A stretch of 8,763 nucleotides of DNA from JBGPYM01 sp041493205 (GTDB taxonomy: Bacteria; Bacteroidota; Ignavibacteria; UBA10030; UBA6906), in assembly GCA_041493205.1 (NCBI GenBank), contig JBGPYM010000126.1, positions 1 to 8,763 of the forward strand, read 5' to 3'. The notes beneath the pieces were generated by a model, which worked only from the letters and a program-made list of their open reading frames with translations, was not told the DNA's origin and ran no database searches. The stretch's first letter is position 1. Each line of letters starts with the position of its first letter. The translations under genes were made by a program, and so were the position numbers. Positions 1 to 6,978 of this stretch are shown piece by piece.

Positions 1-1451
1 CCTTTCGCAAGTGCTTCGGGGGTGGCCTTTTGGATCAGGAAGTTCCCCTTCAGGTAGAGCTGGTACGCATCCGTGTTCTCCGTATAGTGCTTTGCGATCC
101 TTCTCATCTCCTCCCCGCTGAGGCGCAACCGGAGATTCGAGGAGATTTGTTTCGCGATGTCCTCCTGGAGATTGAGAATGTCGGCCATTTTCCGGGTGTA
201 CTGCTCACCCAAGAGATGGCTGTTATTCGAGACGTCGACAAGTTCGGTGCTTATCTGAAGATTGTCCCCCCGCTGCATGACCCGCCCGAGCAACACCGCC
301 CTGACACCCAGCTCCCTGCCTGCCGTCGCAGGGTCAACCTCTTTCCCCTTGTAATGGAACACGGAACTTCTCGACATCACGGTAAGATTGGACAATTGCG
401 ACAGCGTATTGATCAGGCTCTCCGTTATTCCGTCGCTCAGATACTCCGTGTCCACGTCGGCTCCCACATTGACGAACGGGAGGACCGCGATCGAGTCTAT
501 CGCCTGATGCCTTCCGAAGAACGAGAGGTATCCGAAGTAGCCCCCTACCAGGACCGCACAGGCTGCCGCCGCGATGACGAATCCCCTGAATCGTTTATTC
601 GGACGAACAGGCGTCACTCCCGGCACCACCCGGGATGTTGTCGTGGAGTGCTTCGTTGACCTCCGCAGATCGCTCACCATGTCGTCGATGTGCTGGTAAC
701 GGTCCGCGGGGTCCTTCTCCAGCGCGCGACGGATGATCGGATCGAGTGCGGCCGGAACATCCTCGCGTGAATTCTGCAACTGTTCCGGCTCATCGTTCAG
801 GATCGAGTACATCATCGCCGCTTCATGGTCGCCCCGGAACGGCATGTGGCCCGTGAACATTTCGAAAAAGACGACTCCGAACGAGAAAATATCCGAGCGG
901 GCATCCGCTTCTCCGCCCTGGATCTGCTCGGGCGCCATGTAGGCGAGTGTGCCTACCGTGCTGGATGTCTTCGTGAGCTTCAGAGAGCCCTTGAGCTTGG
1001 CAAGCCCGAAGTCCATCACCTTTACCTGGTTCTTCGAGTTCACCATGATGTTTTCGGACTTGATGTCCCGATGGACGATCCCTCTGTCGTGCGCCTCGTG
1101 GAGGGCATCGCCGATCTGGAGAGCGTACGTCAGGGCCTCCTGGAGATTCCGGACGGGGACCCTTTCCTTCAGGGTCGTGCCGTTGACATATTCCATGACG
1201 ATGAATTGCTGATCCCCCGCTTCCTTGATGTCGTAGATGGTGCAGACATTGGGGTGATTCAGTGCGGAAGCGGCTTTTGCTTCCTGGAGAAATCGGGCTC
1301 GTTCGACTTCGTTTGCGGTAAGATGGTGCGGAAGGAACTTGAGGGCAACCTCACGATCGAGTTTGATGTCGTGTGCGAGGTACACGACGCCCATGCCGCC
1401 TTCGCCGAGTTTCTTGAGAATCGTATAATCGGACAGGACTGGAAGAGCCAA
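1..1451 (-). CDS. Membrane-anchored Ser/Thr protein kinase with TolB-like domain (partial, C-terminus off the left edge)
   Basis: I translated this by hand from the reverse complement; 483 codons are present with no stop. Residues about 9-265 are a Hanks-type kinase: glycine loop GEGGMG (16-21), VALK lysine K38, helix-C E57, catalytic HRDIKSEN (127-134, D129), DFG (147-149) and APE (173-175). All catalytic residues are intact, so it should be active. A hydrophobic helix at about 291-312 follows, then a TolB/FlgO-like domain opening with AVLPF (320-324) and ending near 450. The residues at the left edge look like the start of a TPR region, as in the upstream paralogue. By family knowledge, the kinase would be cytosolic and the rest periplasmic. 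It lies 40 bases downstream of the paralogue and is probably co-transcribed with it. The start is a problem: no in-frame ATG precedes the glycine loop. I chose TTG at 1451 because it gives an N-terminus of the expected length, but it has no Shine-Dalgarno. Confidence 0.9.
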   Translation of the reverse strand, partial: MALPVLSDYTILKKLGEGGMGVVYLAHDIKLDREVALKFLPHHLTANEVERARFLQEAKAASALNHPNVCTIYDIKEAGDQQFIVMEYVNGTTLKERVPVRNLQEALTYALQIGDALHEAHDRGIVHRDIKSENIMVNSKNQVKVMDFGLAKLKGSLKLTKTSSTVGTLAYMAPEQIQGGEADARSDIFSFGVVFFEMFTGHMPFRGDHEAAMMYSILNDEPEQLQNSREDVPAALDPIIRRALEKDPADRYQHIDDMVSDLRRSTKHSTTTSRVVPGVTPVRPNKRFRGFVIAAAACAVLVGGYFGYLSFFGRHQAIDSIAVLPFVNVGADVDTEYLSDGITESLINTLSQLSNLTVMSRSSVFHYKGKEVDPATAGRELGVRAVLLGRVMQRGDNLQISTELVDVSNNSHLLGEQYTRKMADILNLQEDIAKQISSNLRLRLSGEEMRRIAKHYTENTDAYQLYLKGNFLIQKATPEALAK

Positions 1452-1491
1452 AGGAGCTATTCGGATCGGTAAAGGGGCATGTGCGTCGTCA

Positions 1492-4131
1492 CTACGGTGC
1501 GTTGGCCACCAGCCGTTCAAACCTCGGATTGCCGCGAAGCGGTGCCCATGCAGGATCGAGCCTGAGGCTCCGGCCCGTCAGATCTGACGGAACGGACAGG
1601 AGTTGTTCGAGGATGGTGACCGCTTCATCATACTCCCCCACCATCACATAGGTGAGGGCGAGTTCTTCAGCACGATACGGTCCGCGCACCCCTTCTCTGG
1701 CAATGGGGAGTTGTTCCACGGCAAGTCTCCCCTCTCTGACCGCATCGTCTTTCCTCCCGAGTCCGGCATAGTCTACGCCGAGCGCACCGTGCAACCGGGA
1801 ATCTTCAGGGTGTTCGCGAGAGGCCTTCTCCAGCATGACACGCGCGGATTCATATGCCAGGCGTTCGCGCTGCGTTTGCTTCATGTAGCCATAGATCCTG
1901 GCCTTGAGAAGGTCTGCGGGGATGAAGAACTCCTGCCGGTCAATCCGGTCCCGGTCCATCCTGGTGAGCCGCCTGAGAGCGTCTTCGTAGTGTCCGTCCG
2001 CAACGTCAATCGTGACGCCGGCGTACGTCATAATAACATCCTGGCTCCTGATACTCTTTCGGGCTCCCTCTTCGAGGGCCGCGCGTGCGCGTGCAGCATC
2101 GCCGGTCCACCGCAGGAGCATGAGAGCCTTCAGAGCGTACGGTTCGGGCCATTCGGGCGAGAGCTCAATCGCCTTCTCAATCGAGCGTGCGGCTTCTGGA
2201 AACTTCCGAAGCTTCAGGTACGTGATGGACAACTCGGCAAAAAAGCCTCCCGATCGCGGATCGGCGGCAACGACCTTTTCGAAGTCCTCGGCCGCCTCCT
2301 CGAATTTCCCCTGCCTCCGTTTGACGGCGGCGACGCTCAACCAGGCAGCCGGATAGTTTGGCTGCAGGGCGAGCGCAAGTTCAAATTCCTTCAGCGCATT
2401 CTCATATTCCAGCCGGCAATGGTAGTAGTATACTCCCATTGCCACGTGGGCAAGTGCGAGCGTCGGATTGAGCCGCAGAGCCCTCTCCGCAGCCTCTTTC
2501 GCCTGCTGAACGCGCTGATCGGTGCGGTCGTAGTATTCCCAGTACATATCGGAGTGTACCGTGGATAGCCTGGCGTGCGCGGCGGCAAAAAGGGAGTCCA
2601 GGTCAACCGCCTTCTTCAGGAACTGCTCGGCCATCCGAAAGTCCTTCTCGCCAAAGCTCCGGTTTGTAAGGCTCACGGCACGCAGATAATTGTCGTACGC
2701 CTCGGAATTCGTCGTCAGCGCCGCTTCGAGAGAATTCCTCTCCGGCTGGAGCAGCGTGATATTAAGCGCGCTCGCAACGTTTCCGGCAATCTCCTTCTGC
2801 AATTTGAAGGCGCCTGAAAGAACGGACTCGAAGGGTTCCGACCAGATCTGCGTTTCATCCCCGACGGCAATCAGCTGCGGGGTCACGCGCACGCGTGTTT
2901 CCGCTCCCGAGCCCTCCCAGCGCACCGTCCCCTGGAGAACGTACGATACCGCGAGGTCCTGACCGATCTGCTTGAGCGACTTGGTCGTTTTTTTGTATTG
3001 CATTGCACTCGAGCGGGCGATGACCCCAAGGCCTGAAAGCCCGGACAACCTGCTCGTAATCTCGTCGGTAATGCCGTCTGCAAAATATTCCTGTTCCGGA
3101 GAACCGAGGTTCTCGAAGGGGAGGACAGCAAGCATTTTCTTTCCCCCGAACGATCCTGCTCCCGTCGGACCGATCAACCGGAAGAGAATGAATCCTCCGA
3201 TCCCCAGCACCACAAGCGCCGCGGCTCCCATCCATACTCTCCGTGACATCCGGATCGGGCGCCCCGCGCGGGAATCGTATCCGGGCGCAGGGTTTTCCCC
3301 GGCGCCTGCGGAACCCAGGTGGTGCAACACGTCGTGAAGCTCGCGGGCCACATCACCGGCATGCTGGTAGCGATCGCCTGGAATCTTTTCGAGCGAGCGG
3401 CGGACGATACGATCAAGCTCTGCCGGAATATCCGGCCGGAGTCCTGTCATCGGGGGCGGCTGTTCGTTCAGGATGGAATACATCATTGCCGCTTCGTGTT
3501 CTCCGCGGAACGGGAGTTGGCCCGTGAACATCTGGTAGAGCAGGCAGCCGAGCGAGAAAATGTCAGACCGCGCATCGACATCCCCTCCCTGAATCTGTTC
3601 GGGAGCCATGTAGGCCACCGTGCCTACGGTACTCGATGTCTTCGTGAGCTTCAGCGACCCCTTGAGCTTGGCCAGCCCGAAGTCCATTACCTTCACCTGG
3701 TTCTTCGTGTTGACCATGATGTTTTCCGACTTGATATCACGGTGCACGATCCCCTTGGCGTGGGCTTCCTGGAGGGCCTCCGCAATCTGGATTCCGTAGG
3801 CAGTTGCTTGCTGAATAGTGTTGATGGGGCCGGCGTCATGGAGCGTCTTCCCCTCTACGCACTCCATCACGATGAACGGTTGCCCCTCGTGCTCCTGGAT
3901 ATCATGAATGGTGCAGATATTGGGGTGATTCAGGATGGCGGCTGCCCGGGCTTCCTGGAGGAACCGCGCCCGTTCAGGCTCGTTGGCGTCGAGCCCCTGA
4001 GGGAGAAATTTGAGTGCAACGGTGCGCGTCAGCCGGAGATCCTCGGCTTTGTAGACGACACCCATGCCCCCCTCGCCCAGCTTCTCAAGGATCTTGTAAT
4101 GGTCTATTGTCTGGCCGATGATGGATGTCAT
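1492..4131 (-). CDS. Membrane-anchored Ser/Thr protein kinase with TolB-like and TPR domains
   Basis: This is an 879-residue receptor-type kinase. The Hanks kinase domain covers about 12-270: GEGGMG loop (19-24), K41, helix-C E60, HRDIKSEN (130-137, D132), DFG (150-152) and APE (176-178). All key residues are present, so it should phosphorylate Ser/Thr on protein targets and probably itself. A linker rich in Gly, Pro and Arg leads to one transmembrane helix at about 299-320. Next comes a TolB/FlgO-like domain starting at LAVLPF (334-339), then a long array of TPR helices from about 480 to 870, with typical blocks such as ALKEFELALALQP and EAAEDFEKVVAADP. By family knowledge the TPR part binds proteins; here it would be extracytoplasmic and could sense or scaffold a partner. 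The ATG at 4131 is the natural start: it gives the usual short lead before the kinase fold and lies about 20 bases below a consensus promoter. No clear Shine-Dalgarno is visible. The substrate is unknown. Confidence 0.95.
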   Translation of the reverse strand: MTSIIGQTIDHYKILEKLGEGGMGVVYKAEDLRLTRTVALKFLPQGLDANEPERARFLQEARAAAILNHPNICTIHDIQEHEGQPFIVMECVEGKTLHDAGPINTIQQATAYGIQIAEALQEAHAKGIVHRDIKSENIMVNTKNQVKVMDFGLAKLKGSLKLTKTSSTVGTVAYMAPEQIQGGDVDARSDIFSLGCLLYQMFTGQLPFRGEHEAAMMYSILNEQPPPMTGLRPDIPAELDRIVRRSLEKIPGDRYQHAGDVARELHDVLHHLGSAGAGENPAPGYDSRAGRPIRMSRRVWMGAAALVVLGIGGFILFRLIGPTGAGSFGGKKMLAVLPFENLGSPEQEYFADGITDEITSRLSGLSGLGVIARSSAMQYKKTTKSLKQIGQDLAVSYVLQGTVRWEGSGAETRVRVTPQLIAVGDETQIWSEPFESVLSGAFKLQKEIAGNVASALNITLLQPERNSLEAALTTNSEAYDNYLRAVSLTNRSFGEKDFRMAEQFLKKAVDLDSLFAAAHARLSTVHSDMYWEYYDRTDQRVQQAKEAAERALRLNPTLALAHVAMGVYYYHCRLEYENALKEFELALALQPNYPAAWLSVAAVKRRQGKFEEAAEDFEKVVAADPRSGGFFAELSITYLKLRKFPEAARSIEKAIELSPEWPEPYALKALMLLRWTGDAARARAALEEGARKSIRSQDVIMTYAGVTIDVADGHYEDALRRLTRMDRDRIDRQEFFIPADLLKARIYGYMKQTQRERLAYESARVMLEKASREHPEDSRLHGALGVDYAGLGRKDDAVREGRLAVEQLPIAREGVRGPYRAEELALTYVMVGEYDEAVTILEQLLSVPSDLTGRSLRLDPAWAPLRGNPRFERLVANAP

Positions 4132-4159
4132 CTGAACTTGCTAAAGGAATGAATCAAAT

Positions 4160-4188
4160 ATTATACACCAGCTAATCGTTGTTGTCAA
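4160..4188 (-). promoter_or_regulatory. Consensus sigma-70-type promoter of the kinase operon
   Basis: On the minus strand the -35 box TTGACA (4188-4183) and the -10 box TATAAT (4165-4160) are separated by exactly 17 bp. Both hexamers match the consensus at all six positions. Transcription would begin near 4153, giving a leader of only about 20 bases before the kinase ATG at 4131. This suggests a strong basal promoter, if the host sigma factor recognises this consensus. Confidence 0.8.
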
Positions 4189-4237
4189 GTGACCGTGAAG
4201 CCGCATCAGGGTGCATTTTCTCACGATATCAGGGCTG

Positions 4238-4266
4238 TTGACTTACCGCCCTCGCGCATGTACATT
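4238..4266 (+). promoter_or_regulatory. Promoter of the YidB-like gene
   Basis: The -35 box TTGACT (4238-4243, 5 of 6) and the -10 box TACATT (4261-4266, 4 of 6) have a 17 bp spacer. The -10 region reads TACATTG, which also resembles the TAnnTTTG element of Bacteroidota promoters. It points rightwards to the ATG at 4315, with a leader of about 40 bases, and is separated from the divergent kinase promoter by 49 bp. Confidence 0.6.
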
Positions 4267-4303
4267 GAGTCAGTATACACAAAAAATCAAAGACGCATTT
4301 AAC

Positions 4304-4310
4304 AAGGAGG
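4304..4310 (+). promoter_or_regulatory. Strong Shine-Dalgarno of the YidB-like gene
   Basis: AAGGAGG lies four bases before the ATG at 4315. It is the strongest ribosome binding site in the window and fixes this start. Most other genes here have weaker sites, so this small protein may be made in quantity. Confidence 0.85.
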
Positions 4311-4314
4311 GATT

Positions 4315-4722
4315 ATGAGCTTACTTGACGACATTGGAGGCGGCGCGCTCGGCTCTCTGGTTGGCGGCGGCAAACAGGCGAACCTCATCGACGCCCTCGG
4401 GGGATTACTCGGGAACCAGCAAACAGGCGGATTGAATGGCCTGGTGCAGCAGTTTGCCTCAAAAGGATTGGGCGATATCGTCAATTCATGGGTGGGAACG
4501 GGGCCGAACAAAGCCATCACATCGGAGCAGATCGAGCGTGCGCTCGGTTCCGACACGGTCAATCAGCTTGCATACAAGGTAGGGCTCCCTTCGGATCAGC
4601 TCAGGTCACAATTGGCGACCCTCCTGCCGGGCGTCATCGACAAGCTCACACCCAACGGACAGATTCCCCAGGGTGATATTTCTACACAGGCGTTGAGTCT
4701 CCTGAAGGGTTTCATCAAATAA
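4315..4722 (+). CDS. yidB: YidB / DUF937 family protein
   Basis: The product has 135 residues. The N-terminal half is rich in Gly, Leu and Gln (repeated GGLLG and GGLNGLV motifs). The C-terminal half carries the family hallmark: a stretch on the ITSEQIERALGSDTV theme, then a helix with GLPSDQLRSQLATLLPGVIDKLTPNG. The length and order fit bacterial YidB-like DUF937 proteins, small soluble proteins of unknown biochemical role that occur widely in Gram-negative bacteria. No signal peptide or membrane helix is seen. The gene is a self-contained unit: its own promoter, a strong Shine-Dalgarno, and a terminator 42 bases past the stop. It is divergent from the kinase operon, so a shared control region is possible but not shown. 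The family assignment is firm; the symbol is by family resemblance only. Confidence 0.85.
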   Translation: MSLLDDIGGGALGSLVGGGKQANLIDALGGLLGNQQTGGLNGLVQQFASKGLGDIVNSWVGTGPNKAITSEQIERALGSDTVNQLAYKVGLPSDQLRSQLATLLPGVIDKLTPNGQIPQGDISTQALSLLKGFIK

Positions 4723-4763
4723 TCCTTCTGCAATCGAAATCAGTCCATCTCTGCCTCTCCACA

Positions 4764-4794
4764 GGCCCGGCAACATTAGCCGGGCCGTTTTATT
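4764..4794 (+). terminator. Rho-independent terminator of the YidB-like gene
   Basis: A perfect 8 bp stem (GGCCCGGC at 4764-4771 with GCCGGGCC at 4779-4786) closes a 7-base loop and is followed by GTTTTATT. It ends the YidB-like transcript and separates it from the downstream membrane-protein gene, which must therefore have its own promoter between about 4795 and 4926. I could not find a convincing one there. Confidence 0.88.
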
Positions 4795-4926
4795 GGAGCT
4801 TTTGATGACATTCGTCGAAAACGTCGAACCAACGGTGGTTTATTGCTTTTTATCCCTCCGATTTGCAGATTATTTCAGGCACTTCGGTCCATTCCGTCAG
4901 AGTGAAATCAATAAGGGATCCGGTCA

Positions 4927-6117
4927 ATGTTCCGCGGACTCTACTACAAGCTCTTCTATCTTCCGGATATCAGAAATGCTCATGGCCTCATGCGATTCGG
5001 AGAGCGCTGCATCAACTCTCTGCTCGGACGGGCAAAGCGCCGCTCCGCTTCGTCGAGAAAAAGTACGCTCCGCCTGGAAGTCGAGAAGGGGAGCATTGAA
5101 GATTACCTGAAGGGTGTTCAACGCGATCGTGTACTGGAAGACAACGAATACTTCGGCATCCGCAAGAAAGTTCAGACAGGAACGCTCTTCATCGCCGGCA
5201 TCTTCGTCACCGAATGCCTCCTTGCATACTATTCCACTCTCGTCCTCATTAACGGCACTGACCTCGACACCACACTCCTTCGTTGGTTGCTTGCAACAGC
5301 GTTGACGCTGGGTGCAATCACCACCTCGGAGAGACTGCTGGAGGCGTGTCTCCCTCAACGGTACCACAATGAGGAATCGGCAACAGACAGTTCGGTCCCC
5401 GTCATCGTGTTGTGGTCCGTGCTTCTCGTGCTTGTGTTGCTCGGGGTCATCGCGGTTGCAGAAGCACGGGTCAGGGATATCGAGGGAGGGCGGACGGGAA
5501 GCATCGTCTATTACGGATTCATCGCACTCTCGACGGTCCTCCCCCTCATCGCCGGGACAATCGCCTGGGAGATTTCACGCTACTATGATTCCTACAAGCA
5601 GACTCGAAAATATCGAACCGCGTTGCGCCGGCTCGATCGGCTGTCGTCACGGGTGGCGCGCAATGTGCAGCGGGAAAGAGATTTCTACAGCACGATGCTT
5701 ACTGCATATTGGAACCGGTATAACGACTTCCGGTCATTCAAGGAAAATTACGACCTGAAGCATCGCTCGAACGGATCCACTGCCGAGACCCAGTCGTTCG
5801 ATTTTGAAGAGTTCAGGCGCGTCTCTGCAATGAGATACGGACCTGTGCGGGAAGACCGGAGCCATGCCGTTCACGCGGTCGTTTCGGGAAAACTCCTCCA
5901 TATGCCGCAAATTATTGCGGAGTCCTCTCGAATTGGAGGAAAAGCATTCGGCGCTCTGGATCCCGCAATTGTCTTTTCTGAGGTCACGCCTGATACTGTC
6001 AAGAAGCCTGCTCCACCACATGTTCATCCCAATGCAAAAGCAACCGGCCGCGGTTCGCGTCATGCCGTGAAACCCCACACGAAACGATCCCCCAAGCGAC
6101 GAAGGAAAGACCATTGA
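4927..6117 (+). CDS. Uncharacterised four-helix membrane protein with cytosolic coiled coil
   Basis: I do not recognise this 396-residue protein. It has a basic N-terminal region of about 80 residues, then four hydrophobic helices at about 86-108, 117-138, 158-178 and 193-214. A charged, probably coiled-coil segment follows (about 218-285, rich in Arg, Tyr and Lys). The tail (about 360-396) is rich in Lys, Arg, His and Pro and likely disordered. The strongly basic N- and C-terminal parts suggest both ends are cytosolic, which fits four crossings. The ATG at 4927 has AAGGGA (4913-4918) at 8 bases spacing. Its stop is overlapped by the start of the VWA lipoprotein gene, so the two products are probably made together and may form a complex. 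No enzyme motif is visible. A channel, scaffold or anchor role would be a guess. Confidence 0.85.
   Translation: MFRGLYYKLFYLPDIRNAHGLMRFGERCINSLLGRAKRRSASSRKSTLRLEVEKGSIEDYLKGVQRDRVLEDNEYFGIRKKVQTGTLFIAGIFVTECLLAYYSTLVLINGTDLDTTLLRWLLATALTLGAITTSERLLEACLPQRYHNEESATDSSVPVIVLWSVLLVLVLLGVIAVAEARVRDIEGGRTGSIVYYGFIALSTVLPLIAGTIAWEISRYYDSYKQTRKYRTALRRLDRLSSRVARNVQRERDFYSTMLTAYWNRYNDFRSFKENYDLKHRSNGSTAETQSFDFEEFRRVSAMRYGPVREDRSHAVHAVVSGKLLHMPQIIAESSRIGGKAFGALDPAIVFSEVTPDTVKKPAPPHVHPNAKATGRGSRHAVKPHTKRSPKRRRKDH
6101..6106 (+). promoter_or_regulatory. Ribosome binding site supporting a TTG start
   Basis: GAAGGA lies 7 bases before TTG at 6114, inside the end of the preceding gene. It supports the TTG as the real start of the VWA lipoprotein, because no in-frame ATG occurs before the signal peptide. 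Confidence 0.65.
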
Positions 6118-6956
6118 GGTCGATTGCCCTCCCCCGATGGGGTTGCCTCCTCATCGTGGTTTCACTAATTTTGGTGGCCGGGTGCAGCACCTCGTTGCGT
6201 CACAAACGCAACATCATTTGCCTCATCGATTACTCGGGAAGCATGAATGATGAGGTTATCCAGGGGTACATGGGCGTGATCGAACATGACGTTCTTGCGA
6301 ATATCGGCGAACACGACCGGCTCGTTGTCCTTCCCGTAGACGGCGCCTCAAAGACGCGGTCCTCGAAAATCTGTTTCCTCGAAATGGAGGGAAAGACTTT
6401 TTCACGTCCGAACGATGGTTTCGCCCACGCACGCGACAGCGTCAGGAGCCGCATCCAGGCATACATGCACACGGTCTCCGCGGATATCATGCGCGAAATC
6501 AGGCGGCAGCGCCAGGCGCGCAGAAAGTTCTCCAATTACTCAGATATTTTCAGCTCATTATATCAGGCGGGATCATTCGTCCAATCAGAATCGGGCCGAC
6601 CGTCCCAGTCATCCGCGTCGGGCTTCCTCTCGGGGGTGAACTATGTGAGCGACAATATCATCCTGATTTTCTCCGACATGAAACATGAATCGCCGGAATT
6701 CACCTTCGCCACGCCGCGTGGCTGCCCGCCGGAAAAGGTGGAACCGATCCTCTCCGCGCTTCGCCGGCGCGCAGTGCTCCCCGATCTCTCCGGCTGCAAG
6801 GTGTTCGTCTACGGTCGCACGGGAAAGACCAACCTGGAAGTTGAAAATACCGGGCATTTCTGGGAAGCATACTTCAGGGCAACCCACGCTGACCTCGTCG
6901 CATACGACTACGAGACGGACAATATCATCACCGCGTATATGATGCTCCCTCATTGA
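6114..6956 (+). CDS. Lipoprotein with von Willebrand factor A-like domain
   Basis: The product has 280 residues. Residues 1-24 form a lipoprotein signal: a basic start, a hydrophobic core, and the lipobox LVAGC with lipidated C24. The rest would be an envelope-anchored domain facing the periplasm or outside. A VWA-type metal site is visible: DYSGS (39-43) fits the MIDAS DxSxS motif after a hydrophobic strand. SDI (143-145) sits where the usual TDI lies, with Ser for Thr. FSDMKHE (186-192), after the strand IILI, supplies the later Asp (D188). VWA domains mediate metal-dependent protein contacts. An Arg-rich, probably helical insert (about 107-138) lies between the first and second motifs. The start is TTG, and TTGA overlaps the previous stop by 4 bases, which implies translational coupling to the four-helix membrane protein. 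The VWA call rests on motifs only; the function is unknown. Confidence 0.8.
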   Translation: MRSIALPRWGCLLIVVSLILVAGCSTSLRHKRNIICLIDYSGSMNDEVIQGYMGVIEHDVLANIGEHDRLVVLPVDGASKTRSSKICFLEMEGKTFSRPNDGFAHARDSVRSRIQAYMHTVSADIMREIRRQRQARRKFSNYSDIFSSLYQAGSFVQSESGRPSQSSASGFLSGVNYVSDNIILIFSDMKHESPEFTFATPRGCPPEKVEPILSALRRRAVLPDLSGCKVFVYGRTGKTNLEVENTGHFWEAYFRATHADLVAYDYETDNIITAYMMLPH

Positions 6957-6978
6957 TGATCGGAATCAACCAGCTCCC

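Noticed and set aside
30..659. A 209-codon open frame on the plus strand at the left edge.
   Set aside because: The minus strand here encodes the transmembrane and TolB-like parts of the partial kinase, which align with the upstream paralogue.
1603..2568. A 321-codon open frame on the plus strand, opposite the TPR region.
   Set aside because: The minus strand encodes clear TPR helices in a continuous frame. The plus-strand frame has no recognisable domain and arises from codon bias of the real gene.
3319..4152. A 277-codon open frame on the plus strand, opposite the kinase domain.
   Set aside because: It is antisense to a gene with complete kinase motifs, has no protein-like pattern and no Shine-Dalgarno. 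The same kind of shadow (825-1472) lies opposite the other kinase, as expected from shared DNA.
4843..4873. A possible promoter for the four-helix protein gene (TTGCTT and GATTAT).
   Set aside because: The spacer would be 19 bp and the -10 box is poor, so I do not list it, although a promoter is expected in 4795-4926.
4793..5110. A 105-codon frame beginning right after the terminator and overlapping the four-helix protein gene.
   Set aside because: It has no Shine-Dalgarno, its start lies inside the T-run of the terminator, and most of it overlaps the better-supported gene in another frame.
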